A stretch of 64,000 nt of DNA from Adineta steineri (Eukaryota > Rotifera > Eurotatoria > Adinetida > Adinetidae). The stretch is taken from positions 1,007,822 through 1,071,821 of the forward strand of contig CAJNOI010000008.1 of assembly GCA_905250115.1 (NCBI GenBank), read 5' to 3'. The notes under the pieces were generated by a model. That model saw nothing but the letters and a program-made list of their open reading frames with translations. It was not told the origin of the DNA and made no database searches. This document shows positions 48,934 to 61,940 of the stretch, in pieces (positions within the stretch are counted from its first letter, which is position 1; each line of letters opens with the position of its first letter). The position numbers were made by a program, and so were the translations under genes.

Positions 48934-51633
48934 TCAATAAAATCTCATTTCATTAAAATCACAATCATGTGGCAATGAAATTATTGTTGAAGGTGTATAA
49001 GCAGCTTCTGTTTGTAAAGTATAATTTTTTCCTTCATTATTATCCCAATGTTCTTGTCCATTAACACAATAACGTAAAACAAAATCAATTCGATCAACAT
49101 CTTCAGGTATATCAATAAAAAATTCAAATTGATCTATATTACGATAATCATTCGAATGACAACGATGTTGAGCTTCACGTTCATATGTATTTAACCAACG
49201 ATTAAATGTATATTTAATAGTTACATTTTTCCAATAACTAGCATTTGTTACCCATAATGTACCCATAAGTTGTTGTATACCGGATAATGAGCACTTTAAA
49301 GGTATATCAGCATATTCTAATTTTATTTGAGATTTCCATATTTCATGTAGATAAATATCTGGATGTTCAGAATTTGGTTGACGATATAAACAAAAGAATC
49401 TTTTTGGAAATGATGTTTCTTTCATTGATAATTTTGGTGCTAAGGCAACATCAAATGACCATGGTTTATGTTCTAAACGTGATGTATTTGGTATATAAAG
49501 ATTATTTTTTGTAAATGATGGTGGTGATGATGATAATAATGATGAGCCTAGTAAAAATGAGAATTCTTTTGTTTCATCATGTAATTTCGAATTGATATAT
49601 TGCACTTGTGTTAATTCACGACCAACAGTATCAGCAAAACGAACATTTTTTTTTGTTGTTCCTATTGAATTCGTACGTTTAAGACCACCGGTTGATCCAT
49701 TTGGAGTTACTTTATTATGTGAAACTATTGTTAAGGTTGGAGAAATAGATGATGCAAGTGGTGATATAGTTATTGGTGATGATTGAGATGGTGAATAAGT
49801 TCTAGTTGTTTCAATATTTAATGCTTCATTAGCTAGATAAAAATCAGGTGGACTAGTAGGAGAAACCTCTTGTGGTGATGAAGCTGAAGCTGACTGACGA
49901 TAAAATCGATGTCTTAATCCTAAAAACAAAGAATAGATAAGTTAATGAAATAATTTGAAAAAATCGATTAAATCTTACTTCTTCCTCGATATCGACTAAC
50001 TGAAGTTGGCGATTCCTCTGTAACAGTTGTCTCATTGATTTCCTCATTTGTAGAAGGTTTTGTTTCAATAATATTCACATCTTGTTTATCATCATTTTGT
50101 TTAAGTTCTGGTGATTCCGATTCATTAATATTAAATGTATCCAATAGATTGATTGTTGGTGATGTATCATCAAGTGAGAAGGAATTTTTCGTTAATGATG
50201 AACGTCTTTTTCGTCTACGAAAATGTCGTTCAGTATTCATATCATTACCATTTATAGTTGGACTTGAATCAAGTTGAATATCTTCATCTAATTGTTGACT
50301 TTTCGAATCAGTATTTATTGCTGTTACTTGTTCCGATAAAGGTTCAATCGTAGTCAATTTTATATTATCTATTTTATCACATTCTAAATCTTCTGTTTTA
50401 GAGGTAGACACCGGTTGAATTTTATCACAGCTTAAAAAATGTATTTCATGATTATCGGATTCATTTAATTTTAGACACGGCTCAGATATCGGTGATGACA
50501 AAGCAAAAATTACAGGAGATTTACTAATATATCCATTTGTATTTGTAGATTGTATATTATGTTGTGACATATGTGGATCGGATGCAAATCGTGTTAATAA
50601 ATGTAATAATCGTGTTGACGAATCTTTTGAAAACAATCTATCATCTACTGAATGTGACATTGGTAATGTTGAATCTTTTTGTGATGATACAGATCGATGT
50701 ATACTTATATTTGGTGACCGATGTGTTTGTTGTTGAACTAACATATGTGCCATCTTTGAATTTTGTAATGATGGCAAATGAATAGGTTGTTTATGTGTTT
50801 TATCGATAAATAAGAGAGGTGTTGATGAATCGTTGGAATCTTCCTAAAATTTAGAAAAAAAAAAATAATTTATTTCACTGAACAAAGAAATTTTCTTACA
50901 AATGTCTTCTGTCTATTATACATATAAACAGAGGATTATGTTATGTTATAGATAGGTATATATATGATATTATATTCTTAGAGAAAAATCAAAGAACCAA
51001 AAAAGAAAAAAGAAAAGAATGTATGGGATGGGCAACGCGTGATCAATGCATGATTGTTTGATGGGAAGATCTTTATCAGAGCTTCTGCTTGTTTCATTTC
51101 AAAGAAAATGGTTGGATATTAAGAAAGCATATGTTTATTTGACTTTCTTCGAGGGGTCAATAGTTCATCATATAAGCGCACCTAATAATCATTCCCTTCT
51201 GCTCACACAGTTGTTCATGGTTATATCATGACGCGAACGCGTGCCACACGCATGATCTTCATTTATCAGTTACTCTAAATGTGGCAAAATAGGTTGCTGT
51301 TATTATTATCTATTCGTGGAGACAAGAAGAATGAAGGACAAATTCTATGCAAAGCAGAATTAATCAACAACGACGATGAGATCTGTTTTTCTTTCTGTTC
51401 TATGACTCCTACAAATAACTATGTCACTCATGCTATATAAGTTAGGTACCTCCCTCTCTCCTTCTATTTACTCGAATGAATAGGTATTCAGAATTAACTG
51501 CATATACTATCGTTTGATGATGATGTATGCATATTCTATATATCTATTCACGTGTTGAAAGCGTGGATACTCGGCAGGTGTGCATGTCTGGGCATAAAGG
51601 CAGAGCAGCTATCATCTGTGATATATATTTAAA

Positions 51634-51668
<35 letters not shown>

Positions 51669-54008
51669 AAGAAAGAGAGGGGAGGAGGGAGGGAGAAAAA
51701 GGGAGGTGGCCACGACACAGAGACGAAGAGAAAGAGAGAGAGAAGAAGAAGAAGAAGATATTAAGCGATCATCTTATTGTTTTATTTGTTTACTATCTTG
51801 AAACTGATGTCCGTCATCGAAGCGAATAGTGCAGTAAAAATTTATATTTACTTCTCTTTCTTTTTAGTAGCTCCATTCAGAGTAAGGTAAAAGGATAAAA
51901 ACAAGACAGGAAAAAAAGGAAGAAAACGAGCAAAAAATTGTTGTTTATTACTAGTAGACTTTGCTCTTTTTTTCTGACAAGAAAGAATAAAAATAATCAT
52001 AACACAAACAAGGAAAAAAAATTATCTTTACCCCAGATGATAATCATATATCAATAGCGTGGTATATATATTTTTAAAGGATAGATTGGTACATTCTTCT
52101 ACATAAGAGTGAAACAGCTGTGTGTTCCTTTGTTATCAAAAGAGAAAAATAAGAAAAAAGAGAAGGAAAAGAAAAAAAATACATTTGACACGACGGTTTC
52201 ATAGCCTAGATCATGCAGTTAATGCATGGTATAATGCATGGTCGATTATTTTGTCGCGATTATACGACTAGGGAAAGAAAAGAATATAAGATAAATTAAC
52301 GTTAGTAATAAAACGAAAATGAATTAAAGTTCAAGGTAATTTTTTCGTAATATTGCATGCGCTAAGAGTATGGGCAACTAGAATATGGTCCGATTATTTG
52401 CATTAGAATTGTCTTGAGTCATTTCTTAAATAGAAATTATTCTTATTTGCATCGGGTCATGAAAAAACAAATTCAGTGAATAAAGATGAAAGAATGTACT
52501 TGATTTTGAACAGACGTTTTATTATTATTTTTATTTTGCATACAAATACATTAAAAACATGAATGTTAATGGTCTTTATTTTAACTAAAATTACTTTTGT
52601 GGATTATAAAATAATAATACACTTTTAGGGCATATTTTTATAGCTTTTCCATTCTCTTATTTGATAAAGTTGACTTATGATGGTTAAAAAAGCAAACATA
52701 ACTAATTTTTTTTAATGGACTTTCGTTTTCTTATTTAGACCTTCCTGAAATGTTCTATTCACTTCTGATTTATTTGATGAAATCAAATAAGTACTATAGT
52801 TCTTTTTCTATTGACTAGTAACTCAGCATGATTATGTCGAAAATATTCTTTCAATCGAGGTTTTTTTTGAAAAAGAAATGGCTTCTTTTCCTTCTCATTA
52901 GGTATACATCATATAATGTAAATTTACACTCATATTACAGTTTCACTTTAGAAAATGTGTTGTGCACTCAAGTATATTTCAAAGGTATATATTTATGTCA
53001 ATAATATCATACCTATTAGATATCACTTTTACCTCGAAACGATGGTTATTCATTGTGAATTAATGAAAAAAAAAGCAAAAGAATGGACTCACAATCAGAT
53101 TGCTAATCGATAATGTTCATATAAAAATAGGTGATAATGATAATCGATTATAAACGCTCATATCTTCAAATAAATGCACTGTTATATGTATAAAATCAGA
53201 TATGATAAAAAAAGAAGAAGAAGAGATATGATCTAAAGAACCTTTTCATACAAAAAGCCTTTCTATCTCACATGTTACCATCTGTATTAAAGGTTATTCT
53301 TTTGTATTATCTAGCTCTTGTAATATCAAAGTAAATCTCTATTGGATTATTCTCACCTATTTATTGTTTTTGTATGCTTTAGATCAATAAGAATTAAGTA
53401 TTAGTCGGAGGAAAAGAACATATTTATCGACTTTAGACTATTTAAAAAAAAACTTAAATCAGTTTACTTTGAAAAACAAATAGTTTATGTGTATATTTTT
53501 TCTTTCATATTGATTTTAACGAATCCTATTTACGTACTTGAAGAGTTCCAGTTGATGATGATGATGAAATCGCTAGAGAATTAAATGAAGCTGATGATGA
53601 GGATGGTGATGAAGATGGTGCTTGTCGACGCGTGAAACACGCGATCCGTGCTGTAATATTGAGCATTGACATAAATATAAGAGTAAATATAAGACGAATT
53701 TTATTTAATAAAATTCGATGCCAATAAATACAAAGTCGTTTAATAATTGTAAAAAATGACTGAAATAACAAGAAAACATTTTCATGTCTATGCTGTTTAA
53801 ATACTTAAAAATCAAAGCAATAGTAATAAAAATAATAATAATAGTAATAACATACATGATTTTCTGTCAGAGATAATCGAGACCATATATTGACTTGTTC
53901 GTCTTGTTTTTCTTCTTCTGTAAGTTCTCTTGATGAATGTATTGGATTAGAAGATATATCAAGATTATCTGTGTCGTCGTTATCCGTGAATAACAATGAA
54001 CCAGACAT
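48934..54008 (-). CDS. PPP1R3-like protein phosphatase 1 glycogen-targeting subunit (CBM21)
   Basis: Four exons on the minus strand (53856-54008, 53538-53759, 49979-50843, 48934-49919), phases compatible, give 741 residues. Such subunits bring PP1 to glycogen to activate glycogen synthase. The PP1-docking RVxF motif is present as KKNVRFADTVG (about residue 500). A CBM21 carbohydrate-binding domain occupies about 575-715: LEYADIPLKCSLSG, LMGTLWVTNASYWKNVTIKY, FEFFIDIPEDVDRIDFVLRY and WDNNEGKNY, the canonical glycogen-binding signature. Exon 2 contains a basic/hydrophobic stretch (IRLIFTLIFMSMLNITARI) that may associate with membranes. Intron 2 is 2.7 kb, exceptional for this window, so linkage of exons 1-2 to the rest rests on phase compatibility and lack of another acceptor gene. 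Exons 3-4 are certain. Confidence 0.85.
50844..53537 (-). other. 2.7-kb intron of the PPP1R3-like gene
   Basis: Lies between exon 2 and exon 3 on the minus strand. Contains a TA microsatellite around 51628-51668 followed by a GA-rich tract to about 51755. No nested gene was recognised on either strand. Confidence 0.55.
51628..51755. repeat. TA microsatellite plus GA-rich tract
   Basis: A run of alternating TA (about 40 bp) passes into a purine-rich (G/A) stretch ending in AAG repeats. Simple-sequence DNA inside the large intron. Confidence 0.8.
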
Positions 54009-56380
54009 TCAGTATAATAAAACAAAATAATGAGTTTTATTTCACTTTTTTCAATTCCAATTTTTGTTGTTCTTTTAAGATCGACAAAAATGGAGTTTTA
54101 TCGTTCGTTTTACACGATTTAACTCCGTTCTGTGATCTCTTCAAGCAGACGACTAGACGTACGATAGATGGAAAAGAATACAGAAACAACAGAGGATTGG
54201 AGAAGAGAAAATAAAGATGGCAAGAGAAAAATATAATCAAGTTTCGTCTTCTTCTTTCCTTCTGTGTTAGCGCAATATTACCCGAACATACAAACAGTTT
54301 TGTTCATTGAAAAACGAGACGAACATCTCTCTTTATTTCTTATTTCTTTTTTCTTTTTCTCTGTCTGTCTTCCTCTCTCTCGCTTTCTCTCTCTCTCCCC
54401 CTCTCTCTCTCATTTTTGCTTTCTTGACAGGCCCTGATGGCGAATGCGTGATCACATAAAAGGCTCTCAAAAAAATATAGTAAAGAGTATCAACATTTTT
54501 ATCCTCTTTAATCTAATCTATTTCAGAAACGTTCATGGTGGACATCTATATTTAAAATAGGTGTCGTTTTTGAATATCTTTTTCTTATATTCATTTCTTT
54601 TAATTATTTATAAGAAGATAATTTAATCAATGTTTTCAACTAATGAATCAAGATTAATATAAAAACCATGTAAAGAAAAGGTAGTTAGATGTAATAATAC
54701 CATATATTCCGAGCTAGACATCGAAATCATTGTTTATAGAGATTTTTCTTATTTATATCAGATATTTTATCATAATTGTTAGCCTTATGTAACATATATA
54801 TGTATATATTCAGCACGCAAGCTAGGTACATTGTATGAAGCACGTGCTTGACCTAGTATCGTTCTTCTTTTCTGTCGTGAAAATATCTGTGCAAACAACT
54901 TCGAGGCCGAATTTTCATCCAGGGAGAACATATATACATATATATATTATCACAGTTCAATTTTATCCTTGTCCGAAGGATATTTATAGATTTTGAATAT
55001 AAACAAAGAAAAGAAAAACTTTGCGAAGTGAATTATATTTACCTTATTTTTTCAAAAAATTGCATTGAACACAAAGAACACTTCTATACAATATATGTGG
55101 CTCTTAGTCATACTTATCTCCATTGTATATATGACAATTAGTAAAGCGATGCAGATCATGTATAAGCAGTGAGATAATGAGTATTAATATTTATAGACTT
55201 TTTCAAGAATGCTTATTGATAGTTTCAATGCAGTACTTATTTTAAACCAGCCAATCTATTTCTCACGAGAATATACATACGTCATACATCAAAGTTGCAT
55301 GAAATCTTCATAAAGTTTTATAACTAATTAATAATAATAGTTTAACTATAAATTCTTCTTATAATATATCCTTTACTGTTAAAATATTGTTATTCAACAA
55401 ACCTTTTTTCTCTCAATAAATTTGTCATTGAAATGTATCAGAACATTTCAAGTATATTCTTGTTACAGCTGATACATGTCTTTCAAGTATCTAAGCCGTA
55501 TATGTGATACTCCTCGTCTTCTTCAGCTCAAGTGAAATAATACTAAGTGCGTTTGTTTTATTAAAAAAGTGAGTTCATGACAAAGCAAGTAGCTTATCTA
55601 ATACTCTTGAAAATCGAAAGGAAATAGAATGGCATTAGATGCATATACATATTCATGACGTCTATTGTTTCTTTGATGAAACGCACTATTATTTCTCAAC
55701 ATCATTCAATTAATTCTTTTTATAATTTTCATACTATCAAATACGATAGGAAATGGAAAATTGATTTCTAAAGAATCAATACGAAATTCAAACAGTGTTT
55801 CAGTACTATTATTTGAACTGTTGGGCTCATTACTCCAAGTATACAGTTATGACTTATTAGCATAGTCTTTCGAATTTTAATAAATACAATAACAATAAGA
55901 TACATGTTGAATAATGAATCATTAGGATTGACTTGTTGTTTATATCGAGAGCAATGATGGTCAGTACAATGTTGTATAATACAAACTATAAAAGAAAATA
56001 ATTATATACATATTTATAAACCCGTTTTTTCTTTATTCGACAATAAAAGGAGGACATCTACCTTTGACAGGTGTATATTTATGCGAGCGAATGCAAGGCC
56101 AATCGTTCTGTTTTTTCTCCATATTCATTTATTTCCAATTATTTTTGTATCATCGTATTAACATACAATGTCACGTCATTTACTTTCCGAGCATGACTTT
56201 AATGTTCGAATATCGTACACGATGTTATCAATCATTAACAACCAAACTTATAAAATAATCCAGTAGCAATCTTTTAAAGTAAATATTTTCTATCTTATAT
56301 TTTTTTGTTGACAAATATTATAAAGTCAAACTTCAATTATATTTATCTCAATCATAAATAGTCGTATTTTTTGTTTTTAG
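54009..56380. other. Divergent intergenic region
   Basis: 2.4 kb between PPP1R3-like (-) and the SHARK-like gene (+), with a long pyrimidine (CT) tract near 54350-54420. No exon recognised. It ends in a TTTTTAG acceptor at 56378-56380. Confidence 0.45.
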
Positions 56381-56415
56381 ATAAGTTTCTTTTCTTTTGT
56401 TAATTTGTTTTTTAT

Positions 56416-57786
56416 ATGGCAGCAAAAAGTACAATATCTGAACTTTCAAATAAAGGTAAAATTTATAAAAAAAAGCAAATAATAATTTTTGTTCATTTCT
56501 TTAATATATTTCAGATAAATTAAGTCTTTCTGGTAGTAAAAGTGATCGTGATATAGTTCATCAACCAGCCCGTGATTATACTCCAATTACTTGTTTTTTT
56601 AAAACATGCGATCGAGAAGATAGTGAAAAATTATTACGTGAATCGTATTCATCAAGTATATGAAGATTTTTCTTAAAATTCAATTTGCTAAATATTATTT
56701 ATTTAGGTAAACAAAAAAATGGAATTTATATGCTTCGTCAATCAACACGTGATGAAAATAAATTTATTCTATCATTAATTAAAGATGGACAATGTTATCA
56801 TTATCGTGCACATCATGCAGGAAATGGGACATTTCTTGATGAAAAAACTGATTCAGTATTTTATTGTATAGTTTATTTGAATATTAACTTAGTAAACTAA
56901 TTTTTTTTCGTTTTGATTTCTTTTAGCATTAGATGGATTACTTGAATATTATCAAACAGATGGTGTTCGTCATTTACGTTGTCCATTAACAATACCTCTT
57001 CGTGGTCATTCATTACCTGCATTTGCTCAACGACGTGGTATAACAACTGCTCTTCATCAAGCGGCTTCCGAAGGTCAAAAAGATGTTGTTTCTCAGATTC
57101 TTAATGATCACGATTGTCCGGATATACATTGCAAAAATGAAGAAGGTTTATATAAACTAATTTCATTGATTTTTAGTTTTATTATTTCTAGGAAATACAC
57201 CATTACATGAAGCATGTTTTTTTGGAAGAGATGATGTTGTTAAAGAACTATTAAAAGCTGGGGCTAGTTGGAAATTCGTGAATAAATTAGGATGGACATC
57301 ATTACATGTAAATCATATATCTTAGTCTAATAAGAATCTTTCGTTTTATTTTCTTTAGCAAGCAGCACTTGGTAATTGCCCAACCGTTGTTGATATACTT
57401 GTTAATCGTGCTCAAGCAGATGTTGATGCAAGAAATCCTTTTAATTTATATGCACCAATTCATTGTGCTGCTGCTTGTAATAATGTTGAGACCATTGCAG
57501 TAATTAAATGGCTAAGAAGTATTTAATAATCATTTAGTTTTCATTTATATAGACTTTAATAGCTCATGATTCACCATTACGCCCATTAACAGAAAATAGC
57601 GAAACACCATATGATTTAGCTATTAAACATAATGGAAGTGAATGTATTGAAAAACTAGGTAAAATAATTACATTCATCTCTATTCAAAATTAAGTTAAGA
57701 GAAAATATTTTTCTATAGCGGCAGCTCGATCAAAACCCGCATTATCTCGTCGTATAAATTATTATCATGGTTCATTAACTAACAAT
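56416..57786 (+). CDS. SHARK-like SH2-ankyrin tyrosine kinase, 5' part (truncated by assembly gap)
   Basis: Eight exons (56416-56455, 56515-56655, 56707-56865, 56927-57145, 57192-57307, 57359-57499, 57553-57658, 57719-57786) encode 330 residues before the gene runs into the N gap. Domain order is SH2, ankyrin repeats, then the start of a second SH2. This order is diagnostic of SHARK/HTK16 tyrosine kinases, found in invertebrates but lost in vertebrates. The first SH2 has the phosphotyrosine-binding Arg in GIYMLRQST, but FFKT stands where WYHG is usual. Ankyrin repeats include GNTPLHEACFFGRDDVV, GWTSLHQAALGN and YAPIHCAAACNN. The second SH2 opens with YYHGSLTNN and a donor follows. The kinase domain expected downstream is not in the window. 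An acceptor lies 35 nt before the ATG. Confidence 0.85.
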
Positions 57787-57797
57787 GTATGTATAAA

Positions 57798-57897
57798 NNN
57801 NNNNNNNNNNNNNNNNNNNNNNNNNNNNNNNNNNNNNNNNNNNNNNNNNNNNNNNNNNNNNNNNNNNNNNNNNNNNNNNNNNNNNNNNNNNNNNNNN
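57798..57897. other. Assembly gap of exactly 100 N
   Basis: Exactly one hundred Ns, a conventional placeholder for a scaffold join of unknown size. The sequences on its two sides belong to different proteins, so at least a kinase domain and the 5' part of another gene are probably missing. Confidence 0.98.
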
Positions 57898-58931
57898 AGA
57901 TCAAATTATGTCTGAAATAGCTTGTTTACATGATAAACAACATATTGAAAATGAAGAAAAACTGGAACAATTAAGAACTGAAATTTCTCAATTACGTAAA
58001 ATGTTATATACAACAACACACGATCAATTGATCTATAACGATCATAGTAGAACTTCTTCAATGTTTGGCACAACTCATGAAGAAAGTAAGAATAATTAAT
58101 TAGTTAATTGCTGAAATATTTTAATATTATTATTTTAGATAAAGCTAAGGATTATGAACAATGGACTGAAATTGAAGATGATGCAAAAAAACTTCATGAA
58201 CTTATTCAATCACAAAAAAACCAAATTAATGAAATTGTTAGTTTAGTATCTCAAACAGGTAAATAATTGAATTTCTGTTTTTGAGATGTTTATAATTATT
58301 TTCATTTACAGCAACAGCTTCAACAAGCCTCAATACAACTGATGTTTCTATTGATAATTCTAAAGATACAGTAGCTGATAGACAAACATTAACAACTACA
58401 AATACTAACTTGATTAGTAATCTTTTAAAAAAAATTCATAATATAACTGGACAACAAGAACCAACTATTACTACTACATCACATGAAACAATACTTGAAA
58501 ATCATTCACCTGGTATATCACCTACCAGTTCAATGGCTACTTTGACTTTAACATCATTAAATCAAATACGTGATAATCCACCACCACCACCACCACCACC
58601 ACCACAAATTGAAGATTCGAGTAATCAACAAGTTAACAATGAAGAACCACATATACCAATCGATATTCCATTACCACCACCATCACCACCTGCTGTTGTT
58701 ATTGAACCAAAAAAATGTCCTATTTGTAATCATGAATTTGAATTAACATGCAGCGATGCAGACATGTATGAACATATTGAAAAATGTTTATATTCACCAA
58801 TGGCTAATACTGAACCACAGTCATATGAATGTCCAAATTGTACTCGAAAATATCCAGGCGATGATGAAACAGCTTATCTTCAACATCTATCAGATTGTTA
58901 TAATAGAGATATTGCAGGTGATTTTGAATAA
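57898..58931 (+). CDS. 3' part of a coiled-coil, tandem C2HC zinc-finger protein (TAX1BP1/optineurin-like)
   Basis: Three exons after the gap (57898-58085, 58139-58258, 58312-58931) are in one continuous frame and end in TAA. They encode about 309 residues of a protein whose 5' end is lost. The order is: coiled coil (HIENEEKLEQLRTEISQLRK), a second helical stretch (KDYEQWTEIEDDAKKLHEL), a disordered Thr/Ser-rich region with a nine-Pro run, then two C-terminal C2HC fingers. The fingers are CPICNHEF...YEHIEKC and CPNCTRKY...LQHLSDC. Coiled coil followed by terminal C2HC/UBZ fingers is the layout of ubiquitin-binding autophagy adaptors (TAX1BP1, optineurin, NEMO). That role is an inference from layout. 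A poly(A) signal lies at 59018-59023. Confidence 0.75.
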
Positions 58932-59229
58932 AACGAAACAACTATAACGAATAGTCTTATGCATGTTTATCTGAATATATATTATATACAAGAGCAGTAC
59001 AACTGCATTCTTTTTTCAATAAAAATATATTTTACAATTTAAAATTCATGTGTTAATACGTGAGAATAGACAAAATACTTCGTACTTTCTCAAAAATATT
59101 TAATATCATAGTGCGGTTCAGTTTTGTTTTACTATTGTACATAGCTAGCATGTATATCTTTTTCTTTTCCTCGATTTAAAATATTTAGTCAGTTGCTTCT
59201 TCTTCTTGTGCATATTCATTACTGAATGT

Positions 59230-59530
59230 TTGCGACCCGTGTTCTAAAAGTATTTCGGTCTAAAGCACTGTGCAATAGTTTTTCACTCGATAGATTGGTC
59301 CATTGTGAGATGTTCTTCAGCCATGATGTTGCTCTTCGATCGGGTCTTCTTTCTCCTGCTATATTTGTCATTTCTCATAATATGACCGAGGTATCGACTT
59401 TGTCTATTCATAATAGTTGTTAATTTTCTTTTTAGCAAGTACGGAGATTCTTCGCACCACTGTCTCATTTAAGGGACGTCGTAACTTAGGGCCATTCGTA
59501 ATTTTACCTGCCATGTAGAAAAGTCAGGTG
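59230..59530 (-). pseudogene. Decayed non-LTR retrotransposon (LINE) C-terminal remnant
   Basis: Read on the minus strand, three partial frames in succession resemble the C-terminal tail of LINE reverse-transcriptase proteins. They are LRRPLNETVVRRIS, then a shift to ESPYLLKRKL...SRYLGHIMRNDKY, then a shift to RRPDRRATSWLKNISQWTNL...ARVAN-type ending followed by a stop. YLGHIMR and the RRxxSWLxNIxxWT block are typical of that tail. The frameshifts and missing residues between blocks show it is dead. No 5' part is present, as expected for a 5'-truncated insertion. Confidence 0.75.
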
Positions 59531-61925
59531 TTAACAATACTATATATATAATCTAGTTTATAAATAGTAACAACAATACCGATGAAAATCGAGCCCGTTT
59601 AATATTATGATTAAGCCATTGACTATTCTCAAATTATTTACTAACCAATTACTTCTATCTCTTAACATATTTGTAAAATCAATATTTATTTCTCTATGAA
59701 AATATGTTATTTTAGAATTGAATAGTCTTCTTCACTACAATATCATTGATTCATATGATTTCAAGAATAAATACATTTATTCGAGTAATATAATTAAAAA
59801 AAAATCTAACATAAAATTTTTCTTGCTTTGTAAAATCTTTTAACAGATGTTCTCTATAACTTCTTCTTGACATTAAATTAAAGTATGAATAGTTTAATTT
59901 TCAAAGTGTAACCCAAACCGAATAACTTGCATCAAATCAATAAGTAAAATATCTTTTATGATATTTTCCATCTGTCACATCAATATTAACAAGCAAGAAA
60001 AGTCTTTTCCGATTCAATAACATTTCTATAAAAATCATGCAGTACATGTCATACTTTTTTAATAACAATACGATGTTTTACGTTTAATAGCAATTCCTGT
60101 TACGTCTAAAAATATTTTTACTTTTTAATATCAAAACATAACCACCGATAGTGAACTATTATTAACAATCATATGTTCTGAAAATTTAATGTCTAGTCTA
60201 TTCTGAACAATTAATACTAAAAGAACTTTAGAAATCTTCTTTTTGCACTAAAAAATATTCTCATTACGTGTGCCGTTGAAGGAAGACTTCAAGCATTTCA
60301 GAATAAAATTAAATTAACTTTTCTTTTTATGACAAGATAATGAAAAGCGTTTTTTTTTCTCTTACCCTTTCTTCATTCATATTCAATATAAACAATTAAT
60401 TTTCATCACCTGTTCTTTAAAGTTCAGTTATTTTCTTATGCAAAAATGATTTTGAAAAGAAAAACGATGTGTTCTAACAATGAAAATAATTAATAATTTC
60501 AAAAGATTTTTTTTTTCTTTTATTAATATACTTGACCGATAGATATATTGAATTAAAACGAAAAAAAGAAATATGTCTGTTTTTCATCAGAATTCTCTCT
60601 TGATTTTAGTTAATTATATTTATTTTTGTTTTGTGGATTCTTGTTTAACGTATTATTTTTTTGTTGAAATCAGTCAAACATATCGAAGTAACGTTGACAA
60701 TGCACTATTTTAAATAAACTAATCTAAATAATCATATGTAGACAGCTGTAATCATTTGTTTGATGTTATATATTGAGTGTTGACTTCTATAGGAAGAAGA
60801 CAATTGACACGAAACAATCAGACTCGTGTTTTTTTTTCTATATACATACATACATACACAAATATTACAACATACAATACAGTAATTCGTTAAAGTGTTT
60901 TGTTGTCGTCTAATACATAAAAATATATATGTTCATCAATTATAGTCCTGTCATAGGGTATGTATTTTTGATTAAAGGCTGTAAGGTTAAGTGTGTGTAA
61001 CTTTATTTGATAATCATAAAACTTTTGTTATATTTTACATTCTTCTCATATCTTTTTGTCTTTAGACATGTTGTATATTGAATATCTGTCTGACAGAATC
61101 TTTTTTTTCATTGTCTATGTCATTGGTTTAATTAAATAAAGTAAAAAATGTGTTTACGTCTAGGTATATATATATATAATACATATTATTATCTAAATGT
61201 AAAAAGGCAAAAAAAAAATTTACAAGGAGAAGTAGAGAATGAATGACAATCTAATAGTGAGTGCATATTTGAGCGAACGAGGAGAGTCGTTTTGATTATT
61301 TCAAAAAAATAAAAAAAAAAGAAGAATGGAAGGACAGAAGAATAAACGAGAGAAGAACACATCACGGCTCGTCGGTGTTCTTTTCTTGTCGTCATTGCTT
61401 TTTTTCTATTATTCAATAATGAAAAAAGAGCAAACGACACTAGAAATAACACAGTACTTTTCAATAAGTATTGTTTAAAATTTTCGTTTGATTTCTTTCT
61501 TTTTCTTTCGTCTTTCTATTTTCTTTTCACTTTTTTTTCATCAATACACTTACTATAAGGAGAACTATTTCATGTTTATATTTTGCTCATAATATATCTA
61601 CTAGTGATTTGCTGAATATTATTATTATTATTATTATTATTATTTTATTACTAACACAAAAAAATATAAAATAAATATGCTGTAAGTATAGAATATTTCT
61701 ATCGTATATTATCAGTATGAAAGTTCTATATTATATAGCACAATTGATTGAATATGTCTCTATATAAAATAAAATAAAATAAAAAAAAAGAACTGAAAGG
61801 CTTCTTATTTCAAAATAAAAAAGAAGCATGACCGAAAGGAATAAATTGTCACATTTGTGTCTATAATTTATTAATATTGTTGAAAATATGCGTTTGTCGA
61901 TTATTCGTTTTTTTCTTATCTACAT
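59531..61925. other. Intergenic region
   Basis: 2.4 kb of AT-rich DNA with poly-A/T tracts and an ATT repeat at about 61617-61646. No gene recognised. Confidence 0.45.
61617..61646. repeat. (ATT)n microsatellite
   Basis: About nine to ten tandem ATT units. Confidence 0.85.
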
Positions 61926-61940
61926 AGTAAATTATCTTCT

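Noticed and set aside
59226..59423. Plus-strand frame over the LINE remnant
   Set aside because: The minus strand carries the recognisable reverse-transcriptase tail; the plus frame is its complement.
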